Origin: an uncultured SAR324 cluster bacterium
Lineage (GTDB): Bacteria > SAR324 > NAC60-12
Direction of reading: 5' to 3'
Length of the DNA: 42,654 bases
NCBI GenBank assembly: GCA_902590435.1
Contig: CACIWU010000006.1
Location: 1-42,654, forward strand
A model generated the notes under the pieces. The model was not told where the DNA came from, made no database searches, and saw only the letters and a program-made list of their open reading frames with translations. Shown one piece after another: positions 1 through 9,126 of the stretch; position 1 is the first letter of the stretch; every line of letters begins with the position of its first letter. The translations under genes and the position numbers were made by a program.

Positions 1-20
1 TATATATTAAATCAAATTAA
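1..20. repeat. half-site of recurring AT palindrome
   Basis: The window opens with TATATATTAAATCAAATTAA. This matches the right half of the palindromes at 585-616, 1294-1323 and 10012-10035. Any left half lies outside the window. Function unknown; see findings. Confidence 0.4.
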
Positions 21-150
21 TATTTTAAAATTCTTCAATACCACCTCATAGTTTCATTTTTTACGTTCCAGAAAAAGTATTTTAATAATGAATTATCTGT
101 GATAATATTCGCGTAACACGTTGACATATAACTTTATTAGGAGAGGTAAA

Positions 151-408
151 ATGAATATTTGTATAGTGTCCACATACAGCTGCACTTTTGAAGAATTCTC
201 TGCAATCTTAGATGAGTATGAAGATACTTTTAAAGAATTTATTACAGAGTATGAGTTGGTGAAAGTAAATGACCATAAATCAATTATGATGTGTCATTGT
301 ACAGACATGGAAGCCATGGGAGAAATGATGTCATCACCAGAGATGAAAGAGTGGGACAAAGAAAATAACTGCGTTGATATTGTCTACTCACTTGAAAAAA
401 TTAATTAG
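151..408 (+). CDS. small hypothetical protein, possibly ferredoxin-like (ABM/DUF3764-like) fold
   Basis: An 85-residue protein beginning MNICIVSTYS. The ORF track starts at TTG 121, but the ATG at 151 has a good Shine-Dalgarno (AGGAGAGG) at the right distance, so I choose 151. The protein is acidic and Met-rich, with a beta-alpha-beta-like pattern: strand MNICIVSTYS, a helix-forming stretch to about residue 30, strand ELVKVND and HKSIMMCHCTD, then a helix EAMGEMMSSPEMKEWDKE. This resembles small dimeric ferredoxin-like proteins such as ABM or DUF3764. No catalytic residues can be named. A hairpin with a short T-run at 468-496 could end the transcript. The gene looks real because of its start signal and balanced composition. 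The fold assignment is inference. Confidence 0.7.
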   Translation: MNICIVSTYSCTFEEFSAILDEYEDTFKEFITEYELVKVNDHKSIMMCHCTDMEAMGEMMSSPEMKEWDKENNCVDIVYSLEKIN

Positions 409-467
409 TTGGGACATATGGTTTTTTTCAAGCCTTGATAATAAGTAGATTAAAGGCAAGAATATTG

Positions 468-496
468 AAGTGGTGGAGGTGTCGTCCACCACTTTT
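468..496 (+). terminator. probable intrinsic terminator
   Basis: AAGTGGTGGA (468-477) pairs perfectly with TCCACCACTT (485-494) across a 7-nt loop, and TTTT lies at 493-496. It is 60 nt downstream of the 151-408 gene. The U-tract is short, so termination strength is uncertain. The left arm plus loop (TGGTGGAGGTGTCG) matches the ssrA 3' end (TGGTGGAGGTGGCG) at 13 of 14 positions, so the hairpin may instead derive from an ssrA fragment. Confidence 0.5.
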
Positions 497-584
497 GCTG
501 ATATCATTGAATAAATTCTAATATATTTAATTTGTGCCTCCCAGACTGTCTTCTTTGAAGAGCTTTGAAACAATAATTTGTTTC

Positions 585-616
585 TAATTTGATAATATAT
601 ATATAAAATCAAATTA
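585..616. repeat. AT palindrome, copy 2
   Basis: TAATTTGAT (585-593) and ATCAAATTA (608-616) are perfect inverted repeats around a 14-nt spacer of alternating A/T. It belongs to the family described in the findings. Confidence 0.55.
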
Positions 617-617
617 A

Positions 618-851
618 CACGGCTTTGTCCGTGCTTATAGTAATTATTATGCGTTCAATACCGTTAGCTATTTGCAACTTTTGGGTAAATACTTGTATAC
701 ACCAAAAATAAGATATAAAGTTAAAAAATACACCCACAAGATAGGTGAAATATATTCTAAAAATGGAGATTTCTGCTTGGAGGTGTCATTAGGAGAGTAT
801 AAAATTATTACCAAACTGAAACTTGATTTGTTTTTCCATTTGGTCATGTAA
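618..851 (+). pseudogene. possible gene fragment (stop-free frame without ATG)
   Basis: This frame is open for 77 codons from just after TAA at 615 to TAA at 849-851. It contains a plausible protein-like segment (YLQLLGKYLYTPKIRYKVKK). Only TTG codons (672, 681) or the ATG just before the stop could start it, and no Shine-Dalgarno is visible. It could be the tail of a decayed gene or a chance open frame. I do not recognise it. Confidence 0.2.
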
Positions 852-946
852 TTGATTTCTGTCTAAGATAGTTTCTTGATATAATTCTAATCTTTTTTGA
901 ATGGGGATTGATAGAAAATTAAAATTAGTTTAAAAATTTTTCCTGA

Positions 947-1186
947 ATGCCAATAAAAGTAATTATAAAATTTTTTAAAAAAGGATTAGAGTCTCGTGCT
1001 ATTACTTTTTCAACTAATCACCAAATTAAGATAGTTGAAATGTGGATTAAAACAAAAGATTGGGATTTTGATGATTGTGAAGGTAGTTGGGAAATAGAAG
1101 GTGTTTCATATAATGATGATGGTAAAACAGATAATTGTGTTTGGGATGGAATTATTAATAAATGGATGTTGGAAAGGAATACATGA
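947..1186 (+). CDS. small hypothetical protein
   Basis: A 79-residue ORF with an ATG start but no convincing ribosome-binding site. The N-terminal part is basic (KVIIKFFKKG). The C-terminal part is acidic and Trp-rich (KTKDWDFDDCEGSWEIEG), ending in DNCVWDGIINKWMLE. Such composition is unusual for a random AT-rich frame, which supports a real small protein, but I recognise no family. There is no operon partner: the next + strand gene is far away and the next gene (1423-2361) converges on it. Confidence 0.4.
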   Translation: MPIKVIIKFFKKGLESRAITFSTNHQIKIVEMWIKTKDWDFDDCEGSWEIEGVSYNDDGKTDNCVWDGIINKWMLERNT

Positions 1187-1293
1187 AAAATCAATAAAAA
1201 ACATAATTCGATAACTACAAGATTCCAAGAGATTGTATGGATTGGAAGGAAAATCTTTTAAAAATTAAATTAAAAATTTTATCATTTTCAACA

Positions 1294-1323
1294 TTAATGA
1301 TTTAATATATATTAAATCATTAA
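1294..1323. repeat. perfect 30-nt AT palindrome
   Basis: TTAATGATTTAATAT (1294-1308) is followed directly by its exact reverse complement (1309-1323). It lies in the gap between the convergent ORFs 947-1186 and 1423-2361. It is the most symmetrical member of the recurring palindrome family. It could be a terminator-like hairpin, a protein-binding site or a repeat element. Confidence 0.65.
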
Positions 1324-1422
1324 ATTACTTTTTTATTATAAAGTTTGCAACTAATGTTTATTTCTTTATCCAAGTACCATTCAATTATTTTCCATGATTG
1401 TAAAAGATTAAACAAAATTGGT

Positions 1423-2361
1423 CTATTTTTTTAACAAAAGAGTGAGGAAGTTTCCGTCTTTACTTGAATGTTCTTCTATAATTTGCATTCCTGATGAAGT
1501 AACAATGTCAATCAGGGTATTACGATCATATTTGTATGACCAACTCATCTCAATATTCGTATTTGATGAAAGCCTTACGGTCTCTCCGGCTAGCATAATT
1601 TTTAAATCTCGAGATACATGAAATTGTTTTCGAATTCTATATAATCCCTGCATGCGTCTATCAAGATCGGTGTCTATTTTTAAAATCCCATCATCTGGCT
1701 CTGAAAGTCCAACACTGCTAAGAGGACCAAAGGCGAACTTTCGATTAATAGGGTTATCGTAACCTGCTATAGTTTCAGTTTGATTAAAAATTTCTCCATC
1801 TAATATAAGAAAGTCACCATTCTGCATGATCTTATCCAGTTTTTTGGCAAATTCCAATGGATCAAAAGCCCCCAATGTATTACCTAGAATCATGAATAGT
1901 CGTGTTTTTTTATCTAGAATGTTTTGCATATCTTGAAGATGAGCATCGTTATTTAAATCTGCTTTTAATCCACAGCATGAAAAGTTTTTTTCTTTGGCAC
2001 TCTTACAAGCAATTTCAAGCAACCCTTGACTAGAATCCACAGGTAGATAATTTAAAAATTTCCCTTGTTTTTTAAGCTCTTCCAAAATCAAAAAATCTTT
2101 AGTACCTTGACCAGCTCCAAGGCTTATCAACTCTGCAGGTCCAGAAGGTAATCTAGATACTAGATTTGCTGCTTGTTCTTCAAGCACAGAATGAGATCGT
2201 ATATAATTTCTATATTCCCCATCTCCGCAAAGATTTATCCAAGCTCTAACCGATAGTGGGAACCAGTAAAAAAATTTTTCAGGGAGATCATGTCTTTTTA
2301 AGGCCTCCAAAAAATCTTGAGCTATCTGTTCTTCGCTTAACAATATATCGATATGGATCAT
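1423..2361 (-). CDS. EgtD/histidine-specific methyltransferase family protein (Methyltransf_33-like)
   Basis: A 312-residue SAM-dependent methyltransferase. Motif I appears as ISLGAGQGTKD (about residues 79-89), followed by YLPVDSSQGLL, the 'Y-x-P-V-D-x-S' signature of the EgtD/DUF2260 family. Next come ILGNTLGAFDP (family pattern G-N/S-T-x-G-x-F) and a C-terminal ExS (EMSWSYKY), matching the position where EgtD uses Glu and Ser to hold the histidine imidazole. Known members trimethylate the alpha-amine of histidine in ergothioneine synthesis. The usual N-terminal LPEYY motif is not obvious, and no egtB-like sulfoxide synthase is nearby. It may therefore act on a different small amine or amino acid. 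It is last in a minus-strand series tauD-yyaL-this gene, 156 nt after yyaL. Confidence 0.7.
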   Translation of the reverse strand: MIHIDILLSEEQIAQDFLEALKRHDLPEKFFYWFPLSVRAWINLCGDGEYRNYIRSHSVLEEQAANLVSRLPSGPAELISLGAGQGTKDFLILEELKKQGKFLNYLPVDSSQGLLEIACKSAKEKNFSCCGLKADLNNDAHLQDMQNILDKKTRLFMILGNTLGAFDPLEFAKKLDKIMQNGDFLILDGEIFNQTETIAGYDNPINRKFAFGPLSSVGLSEPDDGILKIDTDLDRRMQGLYRIRKQFHVSRDLKIMLAGETVRLSSNTNIEMSWSYKYDRNTLIDIVTSSGMQIIEEHSSKDGNFLTLLLKK

Positions 2362-2517
2362 GTTCTAGTTTTCATAGATTTACAAATATAAATATTAAAT
2401 TTTATTATCTCATTAATTGAAAACACTTGAAAGAAAATTTCAAAGTTATATTGGTTTTCAAACTACATAAATTTTTATATTTTTCTAATTGTATCATTTA
2501 AGAAATTATATTTTAAA

Positions 2518-4590
2518 TCAAGTGAGGAGTTTACGTAATTCTTCTACTGATTGAACAGGGATTTTACATGATTTATTTTGGCAGACATAGGCAGTTGCAA
2601 TATCATTAACCATCGATCTCCCTGATGTAAGTGGGATGATTTTTTCCGTTTCTATATTTTTACCGTTTTCCAGAAAAGAAACTACTATATTTGGATGATA
2701 TCCTCTCCGCAGCTCGGCTAATAAAAGGTCTGTTTTATCTTCACCACGTATTCCAGAAATGACAATTTCTTTTGGCTGTGAAAGACTGAAATGTAAGCCG
2801 CCCAGCATTGCGGAAAAGCTAACTCCAGCTTGTTCCATCTGTATAGCAAAACTTTGAAAGATTCTCTGCGCATCCTCATGAAACTTTGAAGAAAGACCAT
2901 AAGCATGAAGTCTCAGAAACGCATGAGCTAGACTACTGTTACCAGAAGGTTCTACGCCATCATAACCTTCGGCATTACGTGTAAGCAAAACTTCTCCGTC
3001 ATTTCCTGAGTCAAAATAAGGTCCATCAGCGTTTCGAAAAAGGCGATTAGTTTCTTTTGATAATTCAGTTGCTTTTAAAAACCATGCAGTATCATAAGTA
3101 GTTTCGTAGAGGTCTAAACAGGATACAGTAAGTTGGGCATAGTCACAAAGGTATGCTGGGAATCTAGATTCTCCTTGACGCCATCGACGCAATAATCTAC
3201 CGGTATTATCGAATAAATTATTGAAAATAAAATTAGCAGCACGAGTTGCCTTTTTTTCAAATTCAGCATCGTTTAAAACACGAGATGCTCGAGCAAAGGA
3301 AGAAATCATCAAAGCATTCCACGAAGTTAAAACTTTATCATCCAAAAAAGGGCGTATACGTTTGGAACGAACAGTCATTAATTTTTTACGAGCAGTTTGT
3401 ATTTTACCCTGCATTTCTTTAAGAGTTATCCGAAATCTTTTGGCTACAAATTCATCGGAATACTTGCGATTTAGAATACTACTTCCTTCAAAATTCCCAT
3501 CCTTTGAAATGTCCCAGAAAAAGCATGCTAATTCTCCAATTTCCTTACCTAAAATTTCTATGACTTCTGCTTGAGACCAGATATAAAATTTACCTTCGAC
3601 ACCTTCACTGTCAGCGTCTTCTGCTGAAAAGAAAGCACCTTCTGAAGAAGTCATATCTCGCGAAATATAATCTAGAACATCTCGAATAATGGTTTCATAT
3701 AGATGATTTTTTGTGATTTGGAAAGTTTCGATTAAGGCCCAGACAAATAAAGAATTGTCGTAAAGCATTTTCTCGAAATGTGGGACAAGCCATTCATAAT
3801 CTGTACTGTAACGACTTATTCCTCCACCAAGTTGATCATAAATTCCACCCGCAAACATTTTTTGTAAAGTTTTTTCAACCATTTCAAGGGAATGAGCTTC
3901 ACCTGTTCTTTTATAATTCCGAAGCAAAAGCATCAATCCCATACTTGGTGGAAACTTATTTTGAGGTTGATGATTGAAACCACCGTTTATTGAATCAAAA
4001 GCATCCCTAAATTGAGAAACTGTTTTTTCTTCTATTTCCCAGTTAAATTCAATAAATTCGGTAGTGGGAGGAACAGCTATTTTTTCTAAATGAGAAGTCA
4101 GCTGATTGGCAGTTAAAAATATTTTTTCACGTTCATCTTTCCATACTTTGGCTAGGCTTTCCAACATTTCCCTGAAAGATATTCTCCCATACATTGGTTG
4201 AGGAGGGAAATAGGTTCCGCCAGTAACTGGCTTACCTTCCGGAGTTATAAACATATTCAGTGGCCACCCGCCTTGCTGTCCTAGAGCGTGAAGTGCATCC
4301 ATGTAAATTTTATCGACATCCGGACGTTCTTCTCTGTCTACTTTAACAGATACAAAATGAGCATTTAGAAATTCAGCTAATTCTGAATCTTCAAATGATT
4401 CTCTTTCCATTACATGACACCAGTGGCATGTCGCATAGCCGATGCTGATCAACAATAATTTATCTTCATTTTTAGCTTTTTGAAAAGCGATCTCCCCCCA
4501 TGGATGCCAGTCAACAGGATTATGAGCATGCTGGAGAAGGTAAGGACTTTTTTCTTTTATCAGTTTATTACTGAAAGAATAGATTGTCAT
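2518..4590 (-). CDS. yyaL: thioredoxin-domain / six-hairpin glycosidase-like protein (YyaL, SPATA20 family)
   Basis: A 690-residue protein of the DUF255/YyaL family, matching the usual full length (650-700). It starts with the family hallmark [18 protein letters not shown] thioredoxin-like domain follows with the redox motif CHWC ([18 protein letters not shown]), then [12 protein letters not shown] and [15 protein letters not shown]. The remainder is an (alpha/alpha)6-barrel region containing [30 protein letters not shown] and FYIWSQAEV, as in N-acylglucosamine 2-epimerase-like folds. The physiological reaction of the bacterial family is not established. No signal peptide is visible, so it is probably cytoplasmic. 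It lies 62 nt downstream of tauD on the same strand. Confidence 0.92.
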   Translation of the reverse strand: MTIYSFSNKLIKEKSPYLLQHAHNPVDWHPWGEIAFQKAKNEDKLLLISIGYATCHWCHVMERESFEDSELAEFLNAHFVSVKVDREERPDVDKIYMDALHALGQQGGWPLNMFITPEGKPVTGGTYFPPQPMYGRISFREMLESLAKVWKDEREKIFLTANQLTSHLEKIAVPPTTEFIEFNWEIEEKTVSQFRDAFDSINGGFNHQPQNKFPPSMGLMLLLRNYKRTGEAHSLEMVEKTLQKMFAGGIYDQLGGGISRYSTDYEWLVPHFEKMLYDNSLFVWALIETFQITKNHLYETIIRDVLDYISRDMTSSEGAFFSAEDADSEGVEGKFYIWSQAEVIEILGKEIGELACFFWDISKDGNFEGSSILNRKYSDEFVAKRFRITLKEMQGKIQTARKKLMTVRSKRIRPFLDDKVLTSWNALMISSFARASRVLNDAEFEKKATRAANFIFNNLFDNTGRLLRRWRQGESRFPAYLCDYAQLTVSCLDLYETTYDTAWFLKATELSKETNRLFRNADGPYFDSGNDGEVLLTRNAEGYDGVEPSGNSSLAHAFLRLHAYGLSSKFHEDAQRIFQSFAIQMEQAGVSFSAMLGGLHFSLSQPKEIVISGIRGEDKTDLLLAELRRGYHPNIVVSFLENGKNIETEKIIPLTSGRSMVNDIATAYVCQNKSCKIPVQSVEELRKLLT

Positions 4591-4652
4591 TTTATCAAAG
4601 GCTAAATTTTCATTTTTGTCTCTTATCTATTTTTTCTTCCAAGATAAATAAT

Positions 4653-5480
4653 TTACTTTTCTCTTTTATCATTTATGACTGTAATTCGATGCATATGTCT
4701 AAAATTTGGCAAGTAGTCACAAATAGCATAATGCTGAGTTATTCGATTATCCCAAATAGCTAAAGAGTTATTTTCCCAGTGGAATCTAACTTGAAATTCA
4801 GGCTTTGTCATATGTTTAAATAAAAATTGCAGTATATGATCACTTGATCCTTGACTCTCATTTACGATATTACGGGTAAAGGATTGGTTTATATTTAAAT
4901 ATTTCAGACCTGAAACAGGATGTGTTTCAATCACTTTATGAACAGCAGAACCAACTTTTTTTAATGCATTATTTACAGAATCAACACCACCTTCTTTATA
5001 AAAATCATTCCTGAATGTACCCATATCGTGGATTGCTTCTAACCCTTCTAAGTCCTTTTTCCAGCCTTCTGGCAGGCTATCATAAGCAGCACTCATGCTT
5101 GCCCAAAGTGTATCACCACCAATTTTAGGAACACTAACAGCGTGAAGAATGCTCGCAAATGGAGGGTTAGATTTAAAAGTAAAATCTTTATGCCAATCAT
5201 TTGTATCCGGCATTTTGTTTGAGTAATTCTTTAATAAAACTATGCTTTGAAAGCCTTCTACATGAGGATAAACAGGGTGACCAGGATCTATGTCACCAAA
5301 ACTATTTGCTAATTTGAGATGAGATTCAGGTTTAATATTTTGTTCTCTAAAAAAAATAACTTGATACCTAATCAGTGCATTGTATATGTTTTCAACAGTT
5401 TCACTATTTAGATCTTTGCATAGAGAAACTCCTGAAATTTCTGCACCAATTGCAGGAGTAATTGCTTCAACTTTTAACAT
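4653..5480 (-). CDS. tauD: TauD-type taurine / Fe(II)-2-oxoglutarate dioxygenase
   Basis: A 275-residue protein with the complete TauD/TfdA iron site: H97 and D99 in WHKDF, and H250 in NRITQHYAICDY. The 2-oxoglutarate-binding Arg is R265 in HMHRITV. The segment HPVYPH (from residue 68) matches the taurine-binding His/Tyr region of E. coli TauD. IGGDTLWASM, THPVSG and TKPEFQVR also follow TauD closely. The reaction of TauD is oxygenolytic release of sulfite from taurine, giving aminoacetaldehyde. No tauABC transporter is adjacent, so taurine would have to enter by another route. An unusual related sulfonate as substrate cannot be excluded. An AT palindrome lies about 80 nt upstream of the start. 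Confidence 0.87.
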   Translation of the reverse strand: MLKVEAITPAIGAEISGVSLCKDLNSETVENIYNALIRYQVIFFREQNIKPESHLKLANSFGDIDPGHPVYPHVEGFQSIVLLKNYSNKMPDTNDWHKDFTFKSNPPFASILHAVSVPKIGGDTLWASMSAAYDSLPEGWKKDLEGLEAIHDMGTFRNDFYKEGGVDSVNNALKKVGSAVHKVIETHPVSGLKYLNINQSFTRNIVNESQGSSDHILQFLFKHMTKPEFQVRFHWENNSLAIWDNRITQHYAICDYLPNFRHMHRITVINDKREK

Positions 5481-5559
5481 TTTCTGGCCATCTAACAGCT
5501 TGTTTTGGGAGTAACAAAATTATACAAAACAAATCTAGATTGTATCATTAGTTTGAAAA

Positions 5560-5581
5560 TGATTAATTATATAATAAATCA
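5560..5581. repeat. AT palindrome upstream of tauD
   Basis: TGATT (5560-5564) and AATCA (5577-5581) flank ATTATATAAT, itself a palindrome, with one mismatched pair between arms and core. It sits 79 nt upstream of the tauD start codon, so it could be an operator or simply another copy of the intergenic repeat. Confidence 0.4.
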
Positions 5582-5696
5582 AAAAATTTATTCATCTTTG
5601 GAAAATACCTATTTATATTCCCAATGTAAAATACCATATCACATGCATTTCAGAATCTTTTATCTGCAAAATTTATAAAAAAATATAAATACTTTT

Positions 5697-6821
5697 CTAT
5701 TCTCCTATTAAATCTTTCCACCATTTTTCAAAGACATTTTGACTTTCGGTTGATACTAATTGACCAAGTTTTGGAGTCATTAGTTTAATTCCGTATTTTT
5801 CTGTATATTTTTCAATTTCCTCAACTGGCTCAAACCAATCATGTAGAGATAGATTGAACATTCCCCAATGAATTGGAACCATAGCTTTGCCATTTAGGTC
5901 CAGAACAGCTCGTACAGCTTCTTCAGGCATATTATGAACTTCACGCCATCTTTCATTGTATTGACCACTATCAATAAAAGCTAAATCAAATGGCCCATAT
6001 TTGTCTCCAATTCTTTTGTAATGAATATCGTAACCGGAATCACCATTGAAGTAAAAACTGTTAGATTCAGTTTTAACTATCCACGAAGCCCAAAGAGTTT
6101 TAGAAACCTTAATGGTTCCTAATCTTCCAGAAAAGTGTTGTGCTGGAGTACAAATAAAAGTTATTCCTTCAAATTCTAATTTGCCCCACCAATCTTTTTC
6201 AAACAATTTTGATTCATGTATACCCCATCTTTTCAAATGAGAGGTTACTCCTAGAGGAGCAATAAATTTTACATCTTTTTTCTTGAAGAAGAGCATTGTG
6301 TCCATGTCTAAGTGATCATAATGATCATGTGAAATTAAAACGTAATCAATTTGCGGCAAATCTCGAAGTTTTAAAACTGGTGGTTGAAATCGCTCTACAA
6401 GAAAGCTAACAGGCGACGCTGCTTTAGAAAAAACAGGATCTATAAGAATAATAGTATTATTTATATTAACCAAAAGAGAGGAGTGTCCAAACCATATGAA
6501 TTTGATATCTTCGGTATCCTTCAAAAATTCTTTTATGTTCGGGGGGTTAACTTCTGGGAGCTTAGTTTTAGGAACAGTTACTGCGGAGTTAAAAAAATAA
6601 TTATTGGAAATTCTTTTTTTAGTATTATCCCAAAATGAGTCTTTTTCCCTCATCTTATCAAAAATATTTTCTATCCTATTCATGAATCTTTCTTTTTCTT
6701 TGTCGTAATTAGGTGATTGTTTTATTTTTTCTAGATGTTCCCCACTGGGATTTTCTCCAAATTGAGAACAAGACGTTAGGAAAAATAATATACTCAAAAT
6801 AATTAGAAAACTTTTATTCAT
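5697..6821 (-). CDS. MBL-fold metal-dependent hydrolase lipoprotein (UlaG/NAPE-PLD-like)
   Basis: A 374-residue protein with a lipoprotein signal: a hydrophobic N-terminus ending in the lipobox LTSC, so it is probably anchored in a membrane facing the periplasm. The metallo-beta-lactamase core includes FIWFGHSSLLVNI, the zinc motif SHDHYDHLDMDT (HxHxDH), a third His in CTPAQHFSGR, an Asp in YFNGDSGYD, and a late His in MVPIHWGMFNL. This arrangement matches the NAPE-PLD / UlaG-like branch, often annotated as 'MBL fold metallo-hydrolase'. Relatives cleave phosphodiester or lactone bonds. The true substrate cannot be read from sequence, though a lipid-related one would fit the membrane location. 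It is 38 nt downstream of the cyclase gene on the same strand, so possibly co-transcribed. Confidence 0.88.
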   Translation of the reverse strand: MNKSFLIILSILFFLTSCSQFGENPSGEHLEKIKQSPNYDKEKERFMNRIENIFDKMREKDSFWDNTKKRISNNYFFNSAVTVPKTKLPEVNPPNIKEFLKDTEDIKFIWFGHSSLLVNINNTIILIDPVFSKAASPVSFLVERFQPPVLKLRDLPQIDYVLISHDHYDHLDMDTMLFFKKKDVKFIAPLGVTSHLKRWGIHESKLFEKDWWGKLEFEGITFICTPAQHFSGRLGTIKVSKTLWASWIVKTESNSFYFNGDSGYDIHYKRIGDKYGPFDLAFIDSGQYNERWREVHNMPEEAVRAVLDLNGKAMVPIHWGMFNLSLHDWFEPVEEIEKYTEKYGIKLMTPKLGQLVSTESQNVFEKWWKDLIGE

Positions 6822-6859
6822 ATTTTTTTAAAAAATCTTTATTAAGACATGTAATAAAA

Positions 6860-9025
6860 TTATTTGTTATCCATATAGTTAATTCCTTGCCAATTTTCAG
6901 AATCCCAACCACTAGAGAGAATTTTTTGACAACGGGCAACGTATAGTTCACCCACATGGTCTTCAGGAAATTTTTCAAGATATTTTCTAAACAATTCTAA
7001 GGCATTTTCAAACTTCTGATTTTGGTAAAGTTCAAAACATTTTTTAAAGTTTGGAAGCATAGAAATCTTTATTTTCCTTAAATCTGGAGTCTCCCCATTC
7101 AATACCTCGTGAACCATTATAGGTTTTACTTTCCCTTTTACAGCAACCTTGTCAATTAAACGCGTTTCAAAAATTGAATCTTCAATCTTTAAAAGAGTTT
7201 CACCACTGATAAGTAGGGGAGTTTTGTAAAGTTTAGTAAGACCTTCCAACCTTGCAGCAATATTTACTGCATCACTAATTACTGATCCTTCCATTCGATC
7301 TGATTCACCTAGAGTACCTAACATCATCATCCCCGTATTAACTCCTATTCCTATTCGAATGGGATCATTACCTTCTCTAATTCTTACTTTATTGTATTCT
7401 CGAAGTGCATCAAGCATTTTTACTGAAGTTCTTACTGCGTCGTCAGGAGATTTTTCAAAAAGTGCCATGATAGCGTCACCTATAAACTTATCTATGTACC
7501 CATTATTTTCCCGGACAATTGGTCCCATTTTGCTTAGATATGTATTTACGAATTTAAAATTTTCTTCAGGTAACATTGATTCAGAAAGAGAAGTAAATGA
7601 ACGAATATCAGAAAAAAGGATACTCATTTCCTTTTGAACTTGATCTCCTAACTGAACGTCAAGGATGCTATCTTTGTTTAGGTTTGTGAGAAGCTGTTTT
7701 GGAACGAAACGTTGATAAGCTTCTGTCAGGAGCATTTGTTGTTCTAGAGCAAAATTCTTCAAATCGTTAATACTTTGAGCTACAGCAAATCCGAAAGTTA
7801 TGAACATTGACAAAAATAATAGACCTCCCGCAGTAGAAATTGTTAACATGAATTTCCAATTAAATCCATCAAATAGAAGATAAACTGCTAAACCAATAGG
7901 TAAAACTAAAAAAGGTAAAATAAAAGAAAGACAGAGATAACCAGCTGCAGAATTTCCTTTTTTCCACTGGACAAAGGAAATAATAATTGAAAGGATCAGC
8001 AACAATACAAATGGTATAATTGTGTAATGGAATTTTATAATTCCTGGTCCTAAATTGTCTGGAGGGAATTTTATTAAGTCTAGGTTTTCTTCATGTGGCC
8101 AACTTAAAGAAGTACAAAAGTTGAGAATTATTATTAATCCATAAAAAGTAACTCCAAGCAAAAATAATTTGTTTATTTTTGGGAAATTTTGCTTTAGATT
8201 TAGTGCTTTCTTAAAAAATGTTATTAAAAATACAAATAATAAGCCCTGAAATACAAATAGTATTTCACTAATTGCAAACCAGCGAGAAAGCCCCAGATAC
8301 ATTCCATTTGATTGAGTAAAAAAAACTAATGCTGATGCTTGTATCAAGGAAAGGAAAAGCCAAAGATAATTACCTTTTGAAACAAGATAAATGAAAAAAT
8401 AATATAATCCGAAAGATATAGCAACAGCAATGAATCCAATATTACTTGAGAATCTTACTAATTCTCTAAGTCTAATGTCTTTCCACAATCCTATTGTCAT
8501 TCGGTCAAGACCATTAACCATGGCATAATAGCGGTCAAATGGTTTACTTCTGAAAAAGTTATAGATTATCGTATTCTCATTTTTAGGCATTAAAATCCTG
8601 TATTGTGCTCCTATATGTTCTTGTCCTACAAAATTATGTTCTCGGTGCTTCCAATAAGGGAATTCTTTCACTCCTAATGAGTTTTTTACATATAGCTTTT
8701 TCTCCATATTCCAATTGTGATTTAGACCAATGACATTTGATTCTAAATTGTTCCTTACGATAAACTTAACCCAATATCCATCAACTATAGATTGAGCATT
8801 TAACAATTTTTTTGTCCATGTAGCATTCTCTAGTACTTCAAAAGGTATTTTATAATCTAAACCTTCAAGAAATGTTAAATTATTTGCAGGGATAGTTTCT
8901 AGTATTGTGGTATCTAACAAAAATGGATCTTGTGCAAAAGTATTTTTACTACTAACAAAAAATATTAATGTTAATATTAGCAAAATTAATTTTTTTGTTA
9001 GAAAAAATTCCAAATATTTTATCAT
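6860..9025 (-). CDS. membrane class III adenylate cyclase with 7TMR-DISM sensor region
   Basis: A 721-residue receptor-type cyclase. A signal peptide (to about residue 31) is followed by an extracytoplasmic domain (about 32-185) and then about seven hydrophobic segments (190-415), the 7TMR-DISM layout. The catalytic domain runs about 465-645. It has the metal-binding Asp residues D473 (FSDIRSFTS) and D517 (IGDAIMALF). The purine-specifying pair is K513 (DKFIGD) and D585 (SDAVNIAAR), which indicates ATP rather than GTP. N588 and R592 are the transition-state residues. A short TPR-like tail follows (about 655-700, NQKFENALELFRKYLEKFPED). The protein should convert an external or envelope signal into cAMP. 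No CRP-like regulator is in the window. Confidence 0.9.
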   Translation of the reverse strand: MIKYLEFFLTKKLILLILTLIFFVSSKNTFAQDPFLLDTTILETIPANNLTFLEGLDYKIPFEVLENATWTKKLLNAQSIVDGYWVKFIVRNNLESNVIGLNHNWNMEKKLYVKNSLGVKEFPYWKHREHNFVGQEHIGAQYRILMPKNENTIIYNFFRSKPFDRYYAMVNGLDRMTIGLWKDIRLRELVRFSSNIGFIAVAISFGLYYFFIYLVSKGNYLWLFLSLIQASALVFFTQSNGMYLGLSRWFAISEILFVFQGLLFVFLITFFKKALNLKQNFPKINKLFLLGVTFYGLIIILNFCTSLSWPHEENLDLIKFPPDNLGPGIIKFHYTIIPFVLLLILSIIISFVQWKKGNSAAGYLCLSFILPFLVLPIGLAVYLLFDGFNWKFMLTISTAGGLLFLSMFITFGFAVAQSINDLKNFALEQQMLLTEAYQRFVPKQLLTNLNKDSILDVQLGDQVQKEMSILFSDIRSFTSLSESMLPEENFKFVNTYLSKMGPIVRENNGYIDKFIGDAIMALFEKSPDDAVRTSVKMLDALREYNKVRIREGNDPIRIGIGVNTGMMMLGTLGESDRMEGSVISDAVNIAARLEGLTKLYKTPLLISGETLLKIEDSIFETRLIDKVAVKGKVKPIMVHEVLNGETPDLRKIKISMLPNFKKCFELYQNQKFENALELFRKYLEKFPEDHVGELYVARCQKILSSGWDSENWQGINYMDNK

Positions 9026-9126
9026 TATTCAAATATTAAAAATCTACTAAGTAAAAAAAATGATCATAAAAGATCTTGCTTAAGAATGAAAATACCAAAA
9101 ATTAGTTTCAAGGCAAAAATAGAGAA

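Larger units (their letters stand above)
409..946. other. 538-nt intergenic stretch
   Basis: Contents: a perfect 10-bp hairpin at 468-494, an AT palindrome at 585-616, a small hairpin CACGG-CCGTG near 618-632, and a stop-free frame at 618-851 without an ATG. The minus-strand ORF 388-612 in the track overlaps the upstream gene and has no recognisable features, so it is not called. Confidence 0.6.

Noticed and set aside
121-126. TTGACA as -35 box for the first small gene
   Set aside because: No -10 hexamer at suitable spacing before the Shine-Dalgarno, and it would place the transcript start within the ribosome-binding site.
388-612. 74-residue minus-strand ORF
   Set aside because: It overlaps the end of the 151-408 gene and spans a terminator hairpin and a palindrome; no start signal or family features.
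3221-3574. 117-residue + strand ORF inside yyaL
   Set aside because: Antisense shadow of a well-supported YyaL gene; no recognisable motif.
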